Shown here: positions 40,133-50,522 of the stretch, piece after piece
How the letters are laid out: every line of letters begins with the position of its first letter
How positions within the stretch are numbered: position 1 is the first letter of the stretch
Translations under genes and position numbers: made by a program
Assembly (NCBI RefSeq): GCF_013911085.1
Contig: NZ_JACERN010000022.1
Coordinates: forward strand, 248,001 to 312,000
Source: Aquitalea aquatica
Lineage (GTDB): Bacteria > Pseudomonadota > Gammaproteobacteria > Burkholderiales > Chromobacteriaceae
Direction of reading: 5' to 3'
DNA: 64,000 nt
Notes under the pieces: model-generated
Told to the model about the DNA's origin: nothing
Seen by the model: only the letters and a program-made list of their open reading frames with translations
Databases searched by the model: none

Positions 40133-41026
40133 TCAGGAATTGAAGATCTGCTGGAACACCTGTTCCACGCCATCCTGCCATGCAGGCATGGTCAGACTGA
40201 AATTGTGCTCGATTTTACTGCAATTTAGCCTGGAGTTGCCGGGGCGTTTCGCTGGGGTCGGGTAGGCGCTGCTGGGAATGGCGTGCAGGTTCTCCGGCTT
40301 CAGTTGTAGTGCGACACCGTAACGCTCCGCCAGTGCAAGCAAGTATTCGGTATAGCCATGCCAGCTGGTGCTGCCGCTGCTACTCAGGTGGTAGGTGCCG
40401 AGCAACTGCTTGTCCTTGCCGGTTTGCCACTGTTTGATGATGTGGGCGGTCACATCGGCAATCAGCGCAGCGGGTGTGGGCGCGCCAATCTGGTCGGCTA
40501 CCACATTCAGGCTGTCGCGTTCGCGCGCCAGCCGCATGATGGTCTTGAGGAAATTGCTGCCATGTGCCCCCACCACCCAGCTGGTGCGCAGGATGATGTG
40601 GTCTGCACCACTAGCACGGATGGCCTGTTCACCCTGGCATTTGCTCCGGCCATATACCGATTGCGGGCTGGTGGCATCGTCCTCTTCATAAGGCATGGCC
40701 TTGTCACCATCAAATACATAGTCGGTGGAGTAGTGCAGCAGCAAGGCATTCTTTGCCCCGGTCCAGCCTGCCATGGCTGCCGGTGCGGCGGCATTCACCG
40801 CATGTGCCAGTTCGTCGTCACTTTCTGCCTTGTCAACGGCGGTGTAGGCTGCCGGGTTGACGATGATGTCCGGTTGGTATTGGTCCAGCACGGCAGCAAT
40901 GTCAGCCGGGCGAGACAGGTCCAGTTGCTGGCGATCCAGGCAGATGCACTTGCCCAGCATGGCCAGCGAGCGGCGCAGCTCGAAGCCCAGCTGGCCATTG
41001 ATGCCGGTAATCAGGATGCGGCTCAT
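40133..41026 (-). CDS. rfbD: dTDP-4-dehydrorhamnose reductase
   Basis: A 297-residue NAD(P)H-dependent reductase performing the last step to dTDP-L-rhamnose. The Rossmann motif is [43 protein letters not shown] and the catalytic YGRSKCQGE (YxxxK) are clear, and [19 protein letters not shown] fits RmlD. The ATG at 41026 overlaps the rfbB stop as ATGA, indicating coupled translation. Order and strand match a standard rfbBDAC operon. Confidence 0.95.
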   Translation of the reverse strand: MSRILITGINGQLGFELRRSLAMLGKCICLDRQQLDLSRPADIAAVLDQYQPDIIVNPAAYTAVDKAESDDELAHAVNAAAPAAMAGWTGAKNALLLHYSTDYVFDGDKAMPYEEDDATSPQSVYGRSKCQGEQAIRASGADHIILRTSWVVGAHGSNFLKTIMRLARERDSLNVVADQIGAPTPAALIADVTAHIIKQWQTGKDKQLLGTYHLSSSGSTSWHGYTEYLLALAERYGVALQLKPENLHAIPSSAYPTPAKRPGNSRLNCSKIEHNFSLTMPAWQDGVEQVFQQIFNS

Positions 41027-42087
41027 GCCTTGTGCCCGTAGTGTTGTTCCAGCCATTGACGATAATTGCCGCTGGTGACGTTGCTGACCCAGTCCTGATT
41101 ATCCAGGTACCACTCTACGGTCTTGCGGATGCCGCTTTCAAAGGTTTCTGCCGGTTTCCAGCCCAGCTCGCGTTCCAGCTTGCGTGCATCAATCGCATAG
41201 CGGCGGTCGTGGCCGGGGCGGTCCTGCACATAGGTGATCTGCTCGGCATAGCCTGTGCCATCGGCCTTGGGGCGCAGTGTATCCAGAATGGCGCAAATGG
41301 TGTGCACCACATCCAGATTGGCTTTTTCGTTCCAGCCGCCAACATTATAGGTTTCACCCAGGCGACCTTGCGCCAGCACGGTGCGGATGGCGCTGCAATG
41401 GTCTTTCACATACAGCCAGTCGCGGATTTGCTGGCCGTCACCGTAAATGGGCAAGGGCTTGCCGGCCAGCGCATTCAGGATGACCAGCGGAATCAGCTTT
41501 TCCGGGAAATGATAGGGGCCGTAGTTGTTGCTGCAGTTGGTGGTGAGGACCGGCAGGCCATAAGTGTGGTGCCAGGCACGTACCAGGTGGTCCGACGCAG
41601 CCTTGCTGGCGGAGTAGGGGCTGTTGGGTTCGTAACTGTTGCTTTCGCTGAATGGTGCGTCGCTGGCGGACAGCGTGCCGTACACCTCGTCAGTGGAAAC
41701 ATGCAGGAAGCGGAAGGCAGCCTTGGCCTCGCCTTTCAGACCATTCCAGTAAGCGCGCACCGCTTCCAGCAGGTTGAAGGTGCCCACGACATTGGTCTGG
41801 ATGAAGTCGCCCGGGCCGTGAATGGAGCGATCAACATGGCTTTCCGCCGCAAAGTTGATGACGGCGCGCACCTGATGTTGTTGCAGCAGTCGACTTACCA
41901 CTTCGCGATCGCCGATATCGCCCTGAACAAATACATGGCGCGGGTCGTTTTCCAGGCTGGCGAGGGTTTGCAGATTGCCGGCGTAAGTCAGCTTGTCCAG
42001 GTTGATCACACCTTCGTTATTGCCATTCAGCCAGTCCAGAACAAAGTTGGCTCCAATGAAGCCGGCACCGCCAGTCACCAATATCAT
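41023..42087 (-). CDS. rfbB: dTDP-glucose 4,6-dehydratase
   Basis: A 354-residue extended-SDR dehydratase converting dTDP-glucose to the 4-keto-6-deoxy intermediate. [20 protein letters not shown] binds [30 protein letters not shown], and the [15 protein letters not shown] motif with the catalytic Tyr and Lys are present, as is [13 protein letters not shown]. It is the first gene of the rhamnose operon, divergent from the WecA-type transferase; the 200 bases between them should hold both promoters. Confidence 0.96.
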   Translation of the reverse strand: MILVTGGAGFIGANFVLDWLNGNNEGVINLDKLTYAGNLQTLASLENDPRHVFVQGDIGDREVVSRLLQQHQVRAVINFAAESHVDRSIHGPGDFIQTNVVGTFNLLEAVRAYWNGLKGEAKAAFRFLHVSTDEVYGTLSASDAPFSESNSYEPNSPYSASKAASDHLVRAWHHTYGLPVLTTNCSNNYGPYHFPEKLIPLVILNALAGKPLPIYGDGQQIRDWLYVKDHCSAIRTVLAQGRLGETYNVGGWNEKANLDVVHTICAILDTLRPKADGTGYAEQITYVQDRPGHDRRYAIDARKLERELGWKPAETFESGIRKTVEWYLDNQDWVSNVTSGNYRQWLEQHYGHKA

Positions 42088-42287
42088 TTAACAATTCCAA
42101 TAAGTAAGTGGTTTTTGCTTGGCGCGGGGCCATGGTAAAGTAGCCCGCTGCGGGCAAGTGCACAGTGCTCGTCTGCAAGGCCGACATTATAAGACAAAAT
42201 TGCCCGGCTTCTCGCTGTACAGTCTTGCGACTGCGGCGGGTCGGCCCGATTATTCCGATTCCACGCCCATTCAGGCCTTGATGCCCC

Positions 42288-43394
42288 ATGTTGCAGATTC
42301 TCTTGCTAGCACTGATTGTTTCTTTTACTACCGGGCTGCTGCTGATTCGGTATGCGCATTTGCACGCACGTTTTTCTAGCGATGGTGACGTCACTGGCGT
42401 GCAGAAATTCCATGCCACGCCGGTTCCCCGCATTGGTGGCTTGCCTATCATGCTTGGTTTGGTAGCTGGTTGTGCGTTATCTGGTTTTTTGAATACCACC
42501 GGTTGGGTTTTGTTGTTGTTGTTGTCAGCTTTGCCAGCTTTTGCAGCCGGATTTATCGAAGACCTGACCAAGAAAGTTGGCCCCCTGCCACGTCTGCTGG
42601 CTACATTTATCGCTGCTGGACTGGGCTATTTCCTGATTCATGCCGGCTTGTGGAGGCTTGACTTGCCATTTCTGGATCGGTTGTTACAGCACTACTGGCT
42701 TATATCGCTGCTGCTGACCATGGTGGCCGTGGGTGGAGTAGCCCACGCTGTCAATATCATCGACGGCTATAACGGCCTGTCGGGCATGGTGGCGGTGTTC
42801 ATTTTTCTGGCCATTGCCTATGTCTGCTTCAAGGTGCATGACATTGTGTTGATGAGTGTATGCTTTGCCATGGTGGGGGCGATTCTGGGCTTTTTGTTCT
42901 GGAATTTTCCGCGCGGGCTGATTTTTGCCGGAGATGGTGGTGCCTATCTGATTGGCTTCATGATTGCCGAACTTTCTGTACTACTGGTGGCGCGCAATAC
43001 GGCTGTTTCGCCTTGGTTTCCCTTGTTGTGTGTGATTTATCCGGTTTTCGAAACGATTTTCTCCATTTACCGGCGCAAGTTCTTGCAGGGACGGGCAGTG
43101 GGCTATCCGGATGCCTTGCATCTGCATCAGATGGTGTACAAGCGCATGGTGTTGTGGATGGTCGGCTCAAAAGAGGCCCGTCACCTGACTCAGCGTAATA
43201 GCATGACTTCACCTTATCTGTGGGTTCTGGCCTCTTTTTCAGTAGTGCCAGCCATGCTGTTCTGGAGTAACACTTGGGTACTGATGCTACTGGTGTTGCT
43301 GTTTGTGCTGGCCTACCTACGTCTGTACCGCATGATCGTCCGCTTCAAGACCCCGCGCTGGATGGTGTTGCGGCGTGACGACTCTTCTCGCTGA
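42288..43394 (+). CDS. WecA/MraY-family undecaprenyl-phosphate glycosyl-1-phosphate transferase
   Basis: A 368-residue polytopic enzyme (about ten helices) of glycosyltransferase family 4. Conserved cytoplasmic-loop motifs are GFIEDLTKKVGPLPRLL (Mg-binding Asp pair region), AHAVNIIDGYNGLSGMV and FWNFPRGLIFAGDGGAYLIGF. HLHQMVYKR corresponds to the His-rich loop of WecA/WbpL. It transfers a sugar-1-phosphate, probably an N-acetylhexosamine, to undecaprenyl phosphate, starting assembly of a surface glycan. It is divergent from the rhamnose operon, in keeping with a role as initiating enzyme of the same polymer. The exact donor (GlcNAc, FucNAc or other) cannot be assigned. Confidence 0.87.
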   Translation: MLQILLLALIVSFTTGLLLIRYAHLHARFSSDGDVTGVQKFHATPVPRIGGLPIMLGLVAGCALSGFLNTTGWVLLLLLSALPAFAAGFIEDLTKKVGPLPRLLATFIAAGLGYFLIHAGLWRLDLPFLDRLLQHYWLISLLLTMVAVGGVAHAVNIIDGYNGLSGMVAVFIFLAIAYVCFKVHDIVLMSVCFAMVGAILGFLFWNFPRGLIFAGDGGAYLIGFMIAELSVLLVARNTAVSPWFPLLCVIYPVFETIFSIYRRKFLQGRAVGYPDALHLHQMVYKRMVLWMVGSKEARHLTQRNSMTSPYLWVLASFSVVPAMLFWSNTWVLMLLVLLFVLAYLRLYRMIVRFKTPRWMVLRRDDSSR

Positions 43395-43444
43395 ACTTTA
43401 CGCCTGATGCAGGCAGGGGCGGGTAAGTTTTTGCCTGTCCCCCT

Positions 43445-43473
43445 CTTGAAACATCACGACCCCGTCCCTATTA
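43445..43473 (+). promoter_or_regulatory. Candidate heat-shock (sigma-32) promoter of groESL
   Basis: CTTGAAA (43445-43451) and CCCTATTA (43466-43473) separated by 14 bases resemble the sigma-32 consensus. It directly precedes the CIRCE element, so the operon appears to have both positive and negative heat control. Confidence 0.6.
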
Positions 43474-43500
43474 TTAGCACTCGTCAGGGGTGAGTGCTAA
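43474..43500. promoter_or_regulatory. CIRCE element (HrcA operator) of groESL
   Basis: TTAGCACTC (43474-43482), nine bases, GAGTGCTAA (43492-43500): a perfect match to the CIRCE consensus, 71 bases before the groES start. HrcA repressor is expected to bind it and be released at high temperature. Confidence 0.96.
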
Positions 43501-43570
43501 ACCTGCCCCACACTGCCACCCTGGCAGTACATATTGCATTCAACAGCCACTTAGTATTTAGGAGAGATCA

Positions 43571-43858
43571 ATGGCAATTCGTCCGCTGCACGATCGTGTT
43601 GTTATCAAGCGCCTTGAGGCTGAAGAAAAGACTGCTTCCGGCATCGTTTTGCCGGGTGCGGCCGCTGAAAAGCCCGACATGGGCGAGGTGTTGGCTGTCG
43701 GTAACGGCAAGGTTCTGGACAATGGCGAGCGCCGTCCGCTGGAACTGAAAGTTGGCGACAAAGTGATTTTCGGCAAGTACTCCGGTCAGTCCGTCAAGGT
43801 TGACGGTGATGAAGTCCTCGTGATGCGCGAGGAAGATGTAATGGGCATCGTCGAGTAA
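43571..43858 (+). CDS. groES: Co-chaperonin GroES
   Basis: A 95-residue heptamer-forming lid of the GroEL chamber. [33 protein letters not shown] contains the mobile loop (KTASGIVLP) that docks on GroEL, and the ending [12 protein letters not shown] is standard. GGAGA precedes the ATG at 43571. It is the first gene of groES-groEL under CIRCE and a sigma-32-like promoter. Confidence 0.98.
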   Translation: MAIRPLHDRVVIKRLEAEEKTASGIVLPGAAAEKPDMGEVLAVGNGKVLDNGERRPLELKVGDKVIFGKYSGQSVKVDGDEVLVMREEDVMGIVE

Positions 43859-43892
43859 TTCCGACCCATACCGACTTCAAACGACCCTATAG

Positions 43893-45554
<1,662 letters not shown>

Positions 45555-45578
45555 GCTGTCTCAGCCTCTCGCTGAATC

Positions 45579-45612
45579 AAAAACCCCGCACTTGTGCGGG
45601 GTTTTTGTTTTT
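45579..45612 (+). terminator. Terminator of groESL
   Basis: Arms AAAAACCCCGCA and TGCGGGGTTTTT form a perfect 12-bp stem with a CTTG loop and extra T residues, 25 bases after groEL. Confidence 0.94.
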
Positions 45613-45682
45613 CTGCGCGATGGCGGGTGGCCGCCGGCTTCTCTGGCACAATAGGCAGCAGCTCATTTCGCAAGGATACATC

Positions 45683-46429
45683 ATGCAATTACAGCAGCTG
45701 CTTGCCAGCATGGATGAATGGCTGGAACCGTGGCGCTATCAGGACTACGCGCCCAATGGATTGCAAATAGAAGGTAGAGCAGAGGTAAGCCACATCATCA
45801 CGGGTGTGACTGCTTCGCAAGCACTGATTGATGTGGCGATTGCCCGCCGCGCAGATGCCATCCTGGTGCACCATGGCTATTTCTGGAAGGGTGAAGACGC
45901 CCGGTTGATTGGCATGAAGCGTGCGCGCGTGGCCAAACTGTTGCAGCATGACATCAGCTTGATTGCTTATCATCTGCCGCTGGATGGACATCTGGAACTG
46001 GGTAATAACGCCACCCTGGCCAAGCGATTGGGCTGGCAGGCTGAGGGTCAGGTTGGTGAGCAGGGACTGTTATGGCATGGCAGTTGGCCGGCTGGCGGGA
46101 CTGCCGCGCAACTGGCCGAGGAGATTTCTGTCAGCCTGGGGCGGCAAGCCATGCTACTGGGCCCGGCCGAGCGGCCAGTGCGCCGACTGGCCTGGTGCAC
46201 GGGCGGGGCGCAGTCATTCTTTCAGGAAGCCATCCGCCTCGGTGTTGATGCATTTGTCACAGGCGAGGTCTCGGAACAATGTTTCCATCTGGCCGAGGAG
46301 TATGGCGTGGCATTCATTGCGGCAGGGCACCATGTAACAGAGCGCTACGGCGTGCAGGCTCTGGGCGAGAAGGCTTCTCATTTACCCGGCATAACTGTTG
46401 AGTTTGTCGATCTTTTTAATCCGGTTTAG
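45683..46429 (+). CDS. NIF3/YbgI-family dinuclear metal protein
   Basis: A 248-residue NIF3-like protein of the short bacterial type. YQDYAPNGLQIEGRAEVSHIITGVTASQALID, ILVHHGYFWKG (metal-binding HHG), AYHLPLDGHLELGNNATLAKRLG and, near the C-terminus, FVTGEVSEQCFHLAEEYGVAFIAAGHHVTERYGVQAL supply the conserved His/Glu metal ligands. Members form toroidal hexamers with a two-metal centre; they are often annotated as GTP cyclohydrolase I type 2 homologues, but the reaction is unproven. The ATG at 45683 has AAGGA. It lies between groESL and the bc1 operon as in several betaproteobacteria. Confidence 0.9.
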   Translation: MQLQQLLASMDEWLEPWRYQDYAPNGLQIEGRAEVSHIITGVTASQALIDVAIARRADAILVHHGYFWKGEDARLIGMKRARVAKLLQHDISLIAYHLPLDGHLELGNNATLAKRLGWQAEGQVGEQGLLWHGSWPAGGTAAQLAEEISVSLGRQAMLLGPAERPVRRLAWCTGGAQSFFQEAIRLGVDAFVTGEVSEQCFHLAEEYGVAFIAAGHHVTERYGVQALGEKASHLPGITVEFVDLFNPV

Positions 46430-46549
46430 ACAAATCTACCCAACCTGGCTCAATTTATTTGCATAGGCGCTTCATGTCCCTACTGGTAATCAGGTAAAAT
46501 CGTCTGGTTTGAAGTTTGAGCTCGGTTTCCACGTTTGAGGATGACTGTA

Positions 46550-47134
46550 ATGAGTGAACAACAAGTCGATACGGGGCGCCGTCGGTTTCTGACGGTAGCA
46601 ACCAGCGCTGTTGGGGGTGTGGCCGTTGCCGGGGTGGCAACGCCGTTTCTGATGAGTTTCTTCCCGTCTGAACGGGCAAAAGCTGCTGGTGCACCGGTTG
46701 AGGTGGATATCAGCAAGCTGGAGCCGGGCCAGAAGATCAACGTCGAGTGGCGCGGCAAACCGGTATGGCTGTTGTCCCGTACCAAGCAGCAGATTGCTGA
46801 CCTGCCCAAGAACGACCCCAAGCTGGCGGACCCCAAGTCCGAAGTAGAGCAACAACCCAAGTACTGCCAGAACGAAGGCCGCTCCATCAAGCCTGAACTG
46901 CTGGTGGCCGTGGGTATCTGTACCCACCTGGGCTGTTCGCCGACCTTCCGTCCTGATCTGGCTCCTGCCGATCTGGGCCCGGAATGGCTGGGTGGCTTCT
47001 ACTGCCCGTGTCATGGTTCCAAGTTCGACCTGGCCGCCCGTGTATTCAAGGGTGTTCCGGCTCCGAAGAACCTGGAAATCCCGCCGCATAAGTATCTGTC
47101 CGATACCCGCCTGCTGATTGGCGACGACAAATAA
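46550..47134 (+). CDS. petA: Ubiquinol-cytochrome c reductase, Rieske iron-sulfur subunit
   Basis: A 194-residue Rieske protein of the cytochrome bc1 complex. A twin-arginine-type signal anchor (GRRRFLTVATSAVGGVAVAG) begins near residue 9, so Tat export and membrane retention are expected. The 2Fe-2S ligands are Cys124 and His126 (CTHLGC) and Cys152 and His155 (CPCHGS), with Cys129 and Cys154 forming the usual disulfide. It carries electrons from ubiquinol to cytochrome c1. The ATG at 46550 is used because GAGG is nine bases upstream. It heads petA-petB-petC. Confidence 0.96.
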   Translation: MSEQQVDTGRRRFLTVATSAVGGVAVAGVATPFLMSFFPSERAKAAGAPVEVDISKLEPGQKINVEWRGKPVWLLSRTKQQIADLPKNDPKLADPKSEVEQQPKYCQNEGRSIKPELLVAVGICTHLGCSPTFRPDLAPADLGPEWLGGFYCPCHGSKFDLAARVFKGVPAPKNLEIPPHKYLSDTRLLIGDDK

Positions 47135-47148
47135 GCTTAGGGGGAAAA

Positions 47149-48486
47149 ATGAGCAAAGGACAAAAGCTGCTGAACTGGATTGACGACCGCTTCCCGCTGT
47201 CGTCGATGCTGAAAGAGCACGTTACCGAGTACTACGCACCGAAGAACTTCAATTTCTGGTACTTCTTCGGCTCGCTGGCCATGCTGGTGCTGGTTATCCA
47301 GATCGTGACCGGCATCTTCCTCACCATGAACTACAAGCCGGATGGCACCCTCAACGGTGCTGGCATTCCGGTGGCATTCGCCTCGGTGGAATACATCATG
47401 CGTGATGTAGCAGGTGGCTGGATCATCCGCTACATGCACTCCACCGGTGCTTCCATGTTCTTCGTGGTGGTTTACCTGCACATGTTCCGTGGCCTGATTT
47501 ACGGCTCCTACAAGCAGCCGCGTGAGCTGGTGTGGGTGTTTGGCTGCCTGATCTTCCTGTGCCTGATGGCTGAAGCCTTCATGGGTTATCTGCTGCCCTG
47601 GGGCCAGATGTCCTTCTGGGGTGCGCAGGTGATTGTGAACCTGTTCGGTTCCATCCCGGTTATCGGTCCGGATCTGTCGGTGTGGATTCGTGGTGACTTC
47701 GTGGTGTCTGATGCCACGCTGAACCGCTTCTTCGCCCTGCACGTGATTGCCGTGCCGCTGGTCCTGCTGGCTCTGGTCGTGGCTCACCTGATTGCCCTGC
47801 ACGAAGTGGGTTCCAACAACCCGGACGGCGTGGAAATCAAGAAACTGAAGGACGAAAAGGGCATCCCGCTGGATGGCATTCCTTTCCATCCCTACTACAC
47901 CGTGAAGGATATTTTCGGTGTGGCAGTATTCCTGATCGTGTTCTCTGCCATCGTGTTCTTCCTGCCGGAAATGGGTGGCTACTTCCTTGAGCATCCGAAC
48001 TTCGACCAGGCTGATCCGCTGAAAACCCCGCCGCATATTGCACCGGTATGGTACTTCACTCCGTTCTACGCCATTTTGCGTGCCATTCCGTCCTTCCTGG
48101 GTACCCAGGTGTGGGGTGTGATCGGCATGGGCGCTGCGGTGGTGGTGATTGCCTTCCTGCCGTGGCTGGATCGTTCCCCGATCAAGTCCATCCGTTATCG
48201 CGGTCCGAAGTTCAAGTTCATGTTGGTCTTGTTCATCATCGCCTTTATCGGTCTGGGCATGCTGGGTGCTATGCCGCCGACGGCTGGCCGTACCCTGATT
48301 TCGCAGATTCTGTCCTTCGTCTACTTTGCCTTCTTCCTGGGTATGCCGTTCTATACCAAGAACGATGTCGGCTCGGTACCGGTACCGACCCGCGTGACGG
48401 AGACCAATGGCAAGCGCCAGTTGCAGTTCCTGGTGCTGGTGGCTGTGACGATCATCGCGGCCTATCTGTTCGGCACCAACGTGTAA
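47149..48486 (+). CDS. petB: Ubiquinol-cytochrome c reductase, cytochrome b
   Basis: A 445-residue integral membrane subunit with two b haems and both quinone sites. Markers: NFWYFFGSLAMLVLVIQIVTGIFLTMNY, RYMHSTGASMFFVVVYLHMFRGL and FFALHVIAVPLVLLALVVAHLIALHEVGSNNPDG supply the paired haem histidines; LPWGQMSFWGAQV and the PEWY-like APVWYFTPFYAILR close the Qo site. It is full length, 14 bases after petA and translated in the same operon. A C-terminal helix pair extends past the eighth segment, as in other proteobacterial cytochromes b. Confidence 0.97.
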   Translation: MSKGQKLLNWIDDRFPLSSMLKEHVTEYYAPKNFNFWYFFGSLAMLVLVIQIVTGIFLTMNYKPDGTLNGAGIPVAFASVEYIMRDVAGGWIIRYMHSTGASMFFVVVYLHMFRGLIYGSYKQPRELVWVFGCLIFLCLMAEAFMGYLLPWGQMSFWGAQVIVNLFGSIPVIGPDLSVWIRGDFVVSDATLNRFFALHVIAVPLVLLALVVAHLIALHEVGSNNPDGVEIKKLKDEKGIPLDGIPFHPYYTVKDIFGVAVFLIVFSAIVFFLPEMGGYFLEHPNFDQADPLKTPPHIAPVWYFTPFYAILRAIPSFLGTQVWGVIGMGAAVVVIAFLPWLDRSPIKSIRYRGPKFKFMLVLFIIAFIGLGMLGAMPPTAGRTLISQILSFVYFAFFLGMPFYTKNDVGSVPVPTRVTETNGKRQLQFLVLVAVTIIAAYLFGTNV

Positions 48487-48503
48487 GCAAGGGGAAAGGA
48501 CAT

Positions 48504-49265
48504 ATGAAAAGTAAAATCCGCCACCTGATCGCTGCCATGGCGCTGGTGTTGCCGGTAAGCGGCACCGTTCTGGCCAATGAAGGCCCGGCGCTGGAAAAGG
48601 CCCCGATCGACATCCAGGACACCGAAAGCCTGCAGCGCGGTGCACAGTTGTTCAGCAACTACTGCCTGTCCTGCCATTCGGCTAGCGCCATGCGCTACAA
48701 CCGTCTGGAAGATATCGGCCTGTCCGAAGAGCAGATCAAGGCCAACTTGCTGCCTGATGGTGCCAAGATCGGCGACCAGATGAATGTCAGCATGGACAAG
48801 AAAGATGCCAAGGTATGGCTGGGCGCTCCGCCCCCGGATCTGTCGCTGATTGCACGTTCGCGTGGTGCCGACTATCTGTATGCCTATCTGCGCGGCTTCT
48901 ACCGTGATCCGACTCGTCCTACCGGCTGGAACAACCTGGTGTTTGACAAGGTTGGTATGCCGCACGTGCTGTGGGAAATGCAGGGCGAGCAGGTACTGAA
49001 GACCGAGAAGAACGCCGCTGGCCATGAAGAGCACAAGCTCGAACTGGTTAAGGCTGGTAGCCTGACTAAGCTGGAAAACGGCAAGGCCAATACCGTGGAG
49101 TTTGACAAGCGCATGGCTGATCTGACCAATTACCTGGTCTTCATCGGCGAGCCGGCACAAGTCAAACGTCACCAGATCGGTTATGTCGTACTGATGTTCC
49201 TTGGTCTGCTGCTCTTGCCGTTGACCTACTTCCTGAAGAAGGAATACTGGAAAGACGTGCACTAA
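48504..49265 (+). CDS. petC: Ubiquinol-cytochrome c reductase, cytochrome c1
   Basis: A 253-residue exported c-type cytochrome. A signal peptide (HLIAAMALVLPVSGTVLA) is followed by the haem site Cys54-Cys57-His58 (CLSCH), with GAQLFSNYC before it. GAPPPDLSLIARSRGADYLYAYLRGFYRDPTRPTGWNN and GMPHVLWEMQGEQ hold the distal Met region, and a C-terminal membrane anchor (QIGYVVLMFLGLLLLPLTYFLKKEYW) ends the protein. It accepts electrons from the Rieske subunit. ATG 48504 has AAGGA upstream. Confidence 0.96.
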   Translation: MKSKIRHLIAAMALVLPVSGTVLANEGPALEKAPIDIQDTESLQRGAQLFSNYCLSCHSASAMRYNRLEDIGLSEEQIKANLLPDGAKIGDQMNVSMDKKDAKVWLGAPPPDLSLIARSRGADYLYAYLRGFYRDPTRPTGWNNLVFDKVGMPHVLWEMQGEQVLKTEKNAAGHEEHKLELVKAGSLTKLENGKANTVEFDKRMADLTNYLVFIGEPAQVKRHQIGYVVLMFLGLLLLPLTYFLKKEYWKDVH

Positions 49266-49284
49266 GCACTGGTCTGGCATCATG

Positions 49285-49316
49285 AAAAAGGCGGAATTTT
49301 CCGCCTTTTTTCTTTT
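49285..49316 (+). terminator. Terminator of petABC
   Basis: Arms AAAAAGGCGGAA and TTCCGCCTTTTT with a two-base loop are followed by TTCTTTT, 20 bases after petC. Confidence 0.9.
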
Positions 49317-49421
49317 GTAATCATGGCTTTGCGATGTAGTTGTGGAAATTGCCTGCCTGAAAATGGTAAAATCACCGCTTCGATCGAAAATGATTGCCTC
49401 TGTCAAGGATATCCGCTAGCC

Positions 49422-50024
49422 ATGATGACTCTTTATTCTGGAATTACCTGCCCCTTCAGCCAACGTTGCCGTATCGTGTTGTATGAAAAGGGAATGGATT
49501 TCGAGATCATCGATGTGGACATTCACAACAAGCCGGAAGACCTGGCTGTGATGAATCCCTACAACGAAGTGCCGGTACTGGTAGAGCGCGACCTGATCCT
49601 GCACGAATCCAATATCATCAACGAATACATCGACGAGCGTTTCCCGCACCCGCAGCTGATGCCGGCTGATCCGGTGATGCGTGCCCGTGCCCGCCTGTTC
49701 CTGCACCGCTTCGAGAACGAGCTGTTCTGCAATGTGAAGGTGCTGGAAGCCGGCGCAACCGGCAAGGAAGCCACCAAGGCGCGTGAGGCCATTCGTGACG
49801 GCCTGACCACCATTGCCCCGGTATTTGCCAAGCAAAAGTTCATGCTGGGTGATGACTTCTCCATGATCGACGTGGCCATCGCCCCGCTGATGTGGCGTCT
49901 GGAGCATTACAACATCGACCTGGGCAAGCATGCTGCGCCTATCCTCAAGTACGCGGAACGTATTTTCCAGCGCCAGTCTTTCATCGACTCGCTGACCCCG
50001 TCTGAAAAGGCCATGCGCAAGTAA
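49422..50024 (+). CDS. sspA: Stringent starvation protein A (GST-fold)
   Basis: A 200-residue glutathione-S-transferase-fold protein that binds RNA polymerase rather than acting as an enzyme. MTLYSGITCPFSQRCRIVLYEKGMDFEIIDVDIHNKPEDLAVMNPYNEVPVLVERDLILHESNIINEYIDERFPHPQLMP is the thioredoxin-like half, very close to SspA of Neisseria and E. coli; the helical half ends FIDSLTPSEKAMRK. It is followed nine bases later by sspB, the usual pair, and preceded by the bc1 operon as in other betaproteobacteria. The ATG at 49422 follows AAGGA at a long spacing; ATG 49425 is equally possible. Confidence 0.94.
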   Translation: MMTLYSGITCPFSQRCRIVLYEKGMDFEIIDVDIHNKPEDLAVMNPYNEVPVLVERDLILHESNIINEYIDERFPHPQLMPADPVMRARARLFLHRFENELFCNVKVLEAGATGKEATKAREAIRDGLTTIAPVFAKQKFMLGDDFSMIDVAIAPLMWRLEHYNIDLGKHAAPILKYAERIFQRQSFIDSLTPSEKAMRK

Positions 50025-50033
50025 GGAATGACC

Positions 50034-50471
50034 ATGAGCGCCAGCACCAAGCCTTACATGATCCGTGCCCTGTATGAATGGTGTACGGATAATGGCCATA
50101 CGCCGTTTCTGGTGGTGTGGGTGGACGAGCACGCCGATGTCCCGCGCGAGTACGTGAAGAACAACGAAATCGTGTTGAATATTGCAGCCGGGGCCACCCA
50201 GAATCTGCGTATCGACAACGAGTGGGTGTCTTTTTCCGCACGTTTTGCCGGGGTATCACGTGATATTTGGGTGCCTGTCGGCAATGTGATGTCCATTTTT
50301 GCCCGGGAAACCGGCGAAGGAATGGGCTTTGAAGTCGAGTTGGGCGGTGTGCCCGAGTCGCCGGTGTTGGCACCTGTGGTGGCCAGCGAGTCCGAGCCGG
50401 AAGATAGCAGGACCGATGAGCCGGCAGTACCACGCCCCAGCGGCAGGCCGAGCTTGCGCATCGTCAAGTAA
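50034..50471 (+). CDS. sspB: ClpXP protease specificity-enhancing factor
   Basis: A 145-residue adaptor that delivers ssrA-tagged proteins to ClpXP. KPYMIRALYEWCTDNGHTPFLVVWVDEHADVPREYVKNNEIVLNIAAGATQNLRIDNEWVSFSARFAGVSRDIWVPVGNVMSIFARETGEGM is the SspB fold. An acidic, flexible linker follows, and the tail ends with a short basic-hydrophobic segment (GRPSLRIVK) that docks on ClpX. The start at 50034 gives AGGA a six-base spacing; the ATG at 50028 would sit on the ribosome site. It is translated with sspA. Confidence 0.95.
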   Translation: MSASTKPYMIRALYEWCTDNGHTPFLVVWVDEHADVPREYVKNNEIVLNIAAGATQNLRIDNEWVSFSARFAGVSRDIWVPVGNVMSIFARETGEGMGFEVELGGVPESPVLAPVVASESEPEDSRTDEPAVPRPSGRPSLRIVK

Positions 50472-50490
50472 GGCAGCCACAGCTATCATC

Positions 50491-50519
50491 AAAAACCGGG
50501 ACGCGTTCCCGGTTTTTTA
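50491..50519 (+). terminator. Terminator of sspAB
   Basis: Arms AAAAACCGGGA and TCCCGGTTTTT with a short CGCGT loop lie 20 bases after sspB, immediately before the convergent cyclase gene stop; it may act in both directions. Confidence 0.9.
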
Positions 50520-50522
50520 TTG

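Noticed and set aside
26954-43394. Insertion sequence or integrase at the borders of the polysaccharide island
   Set aside because: I looked for transposase frames, terminal repeats and tRNA-linked ends and saw none; the island is defined only by composition and gene content.
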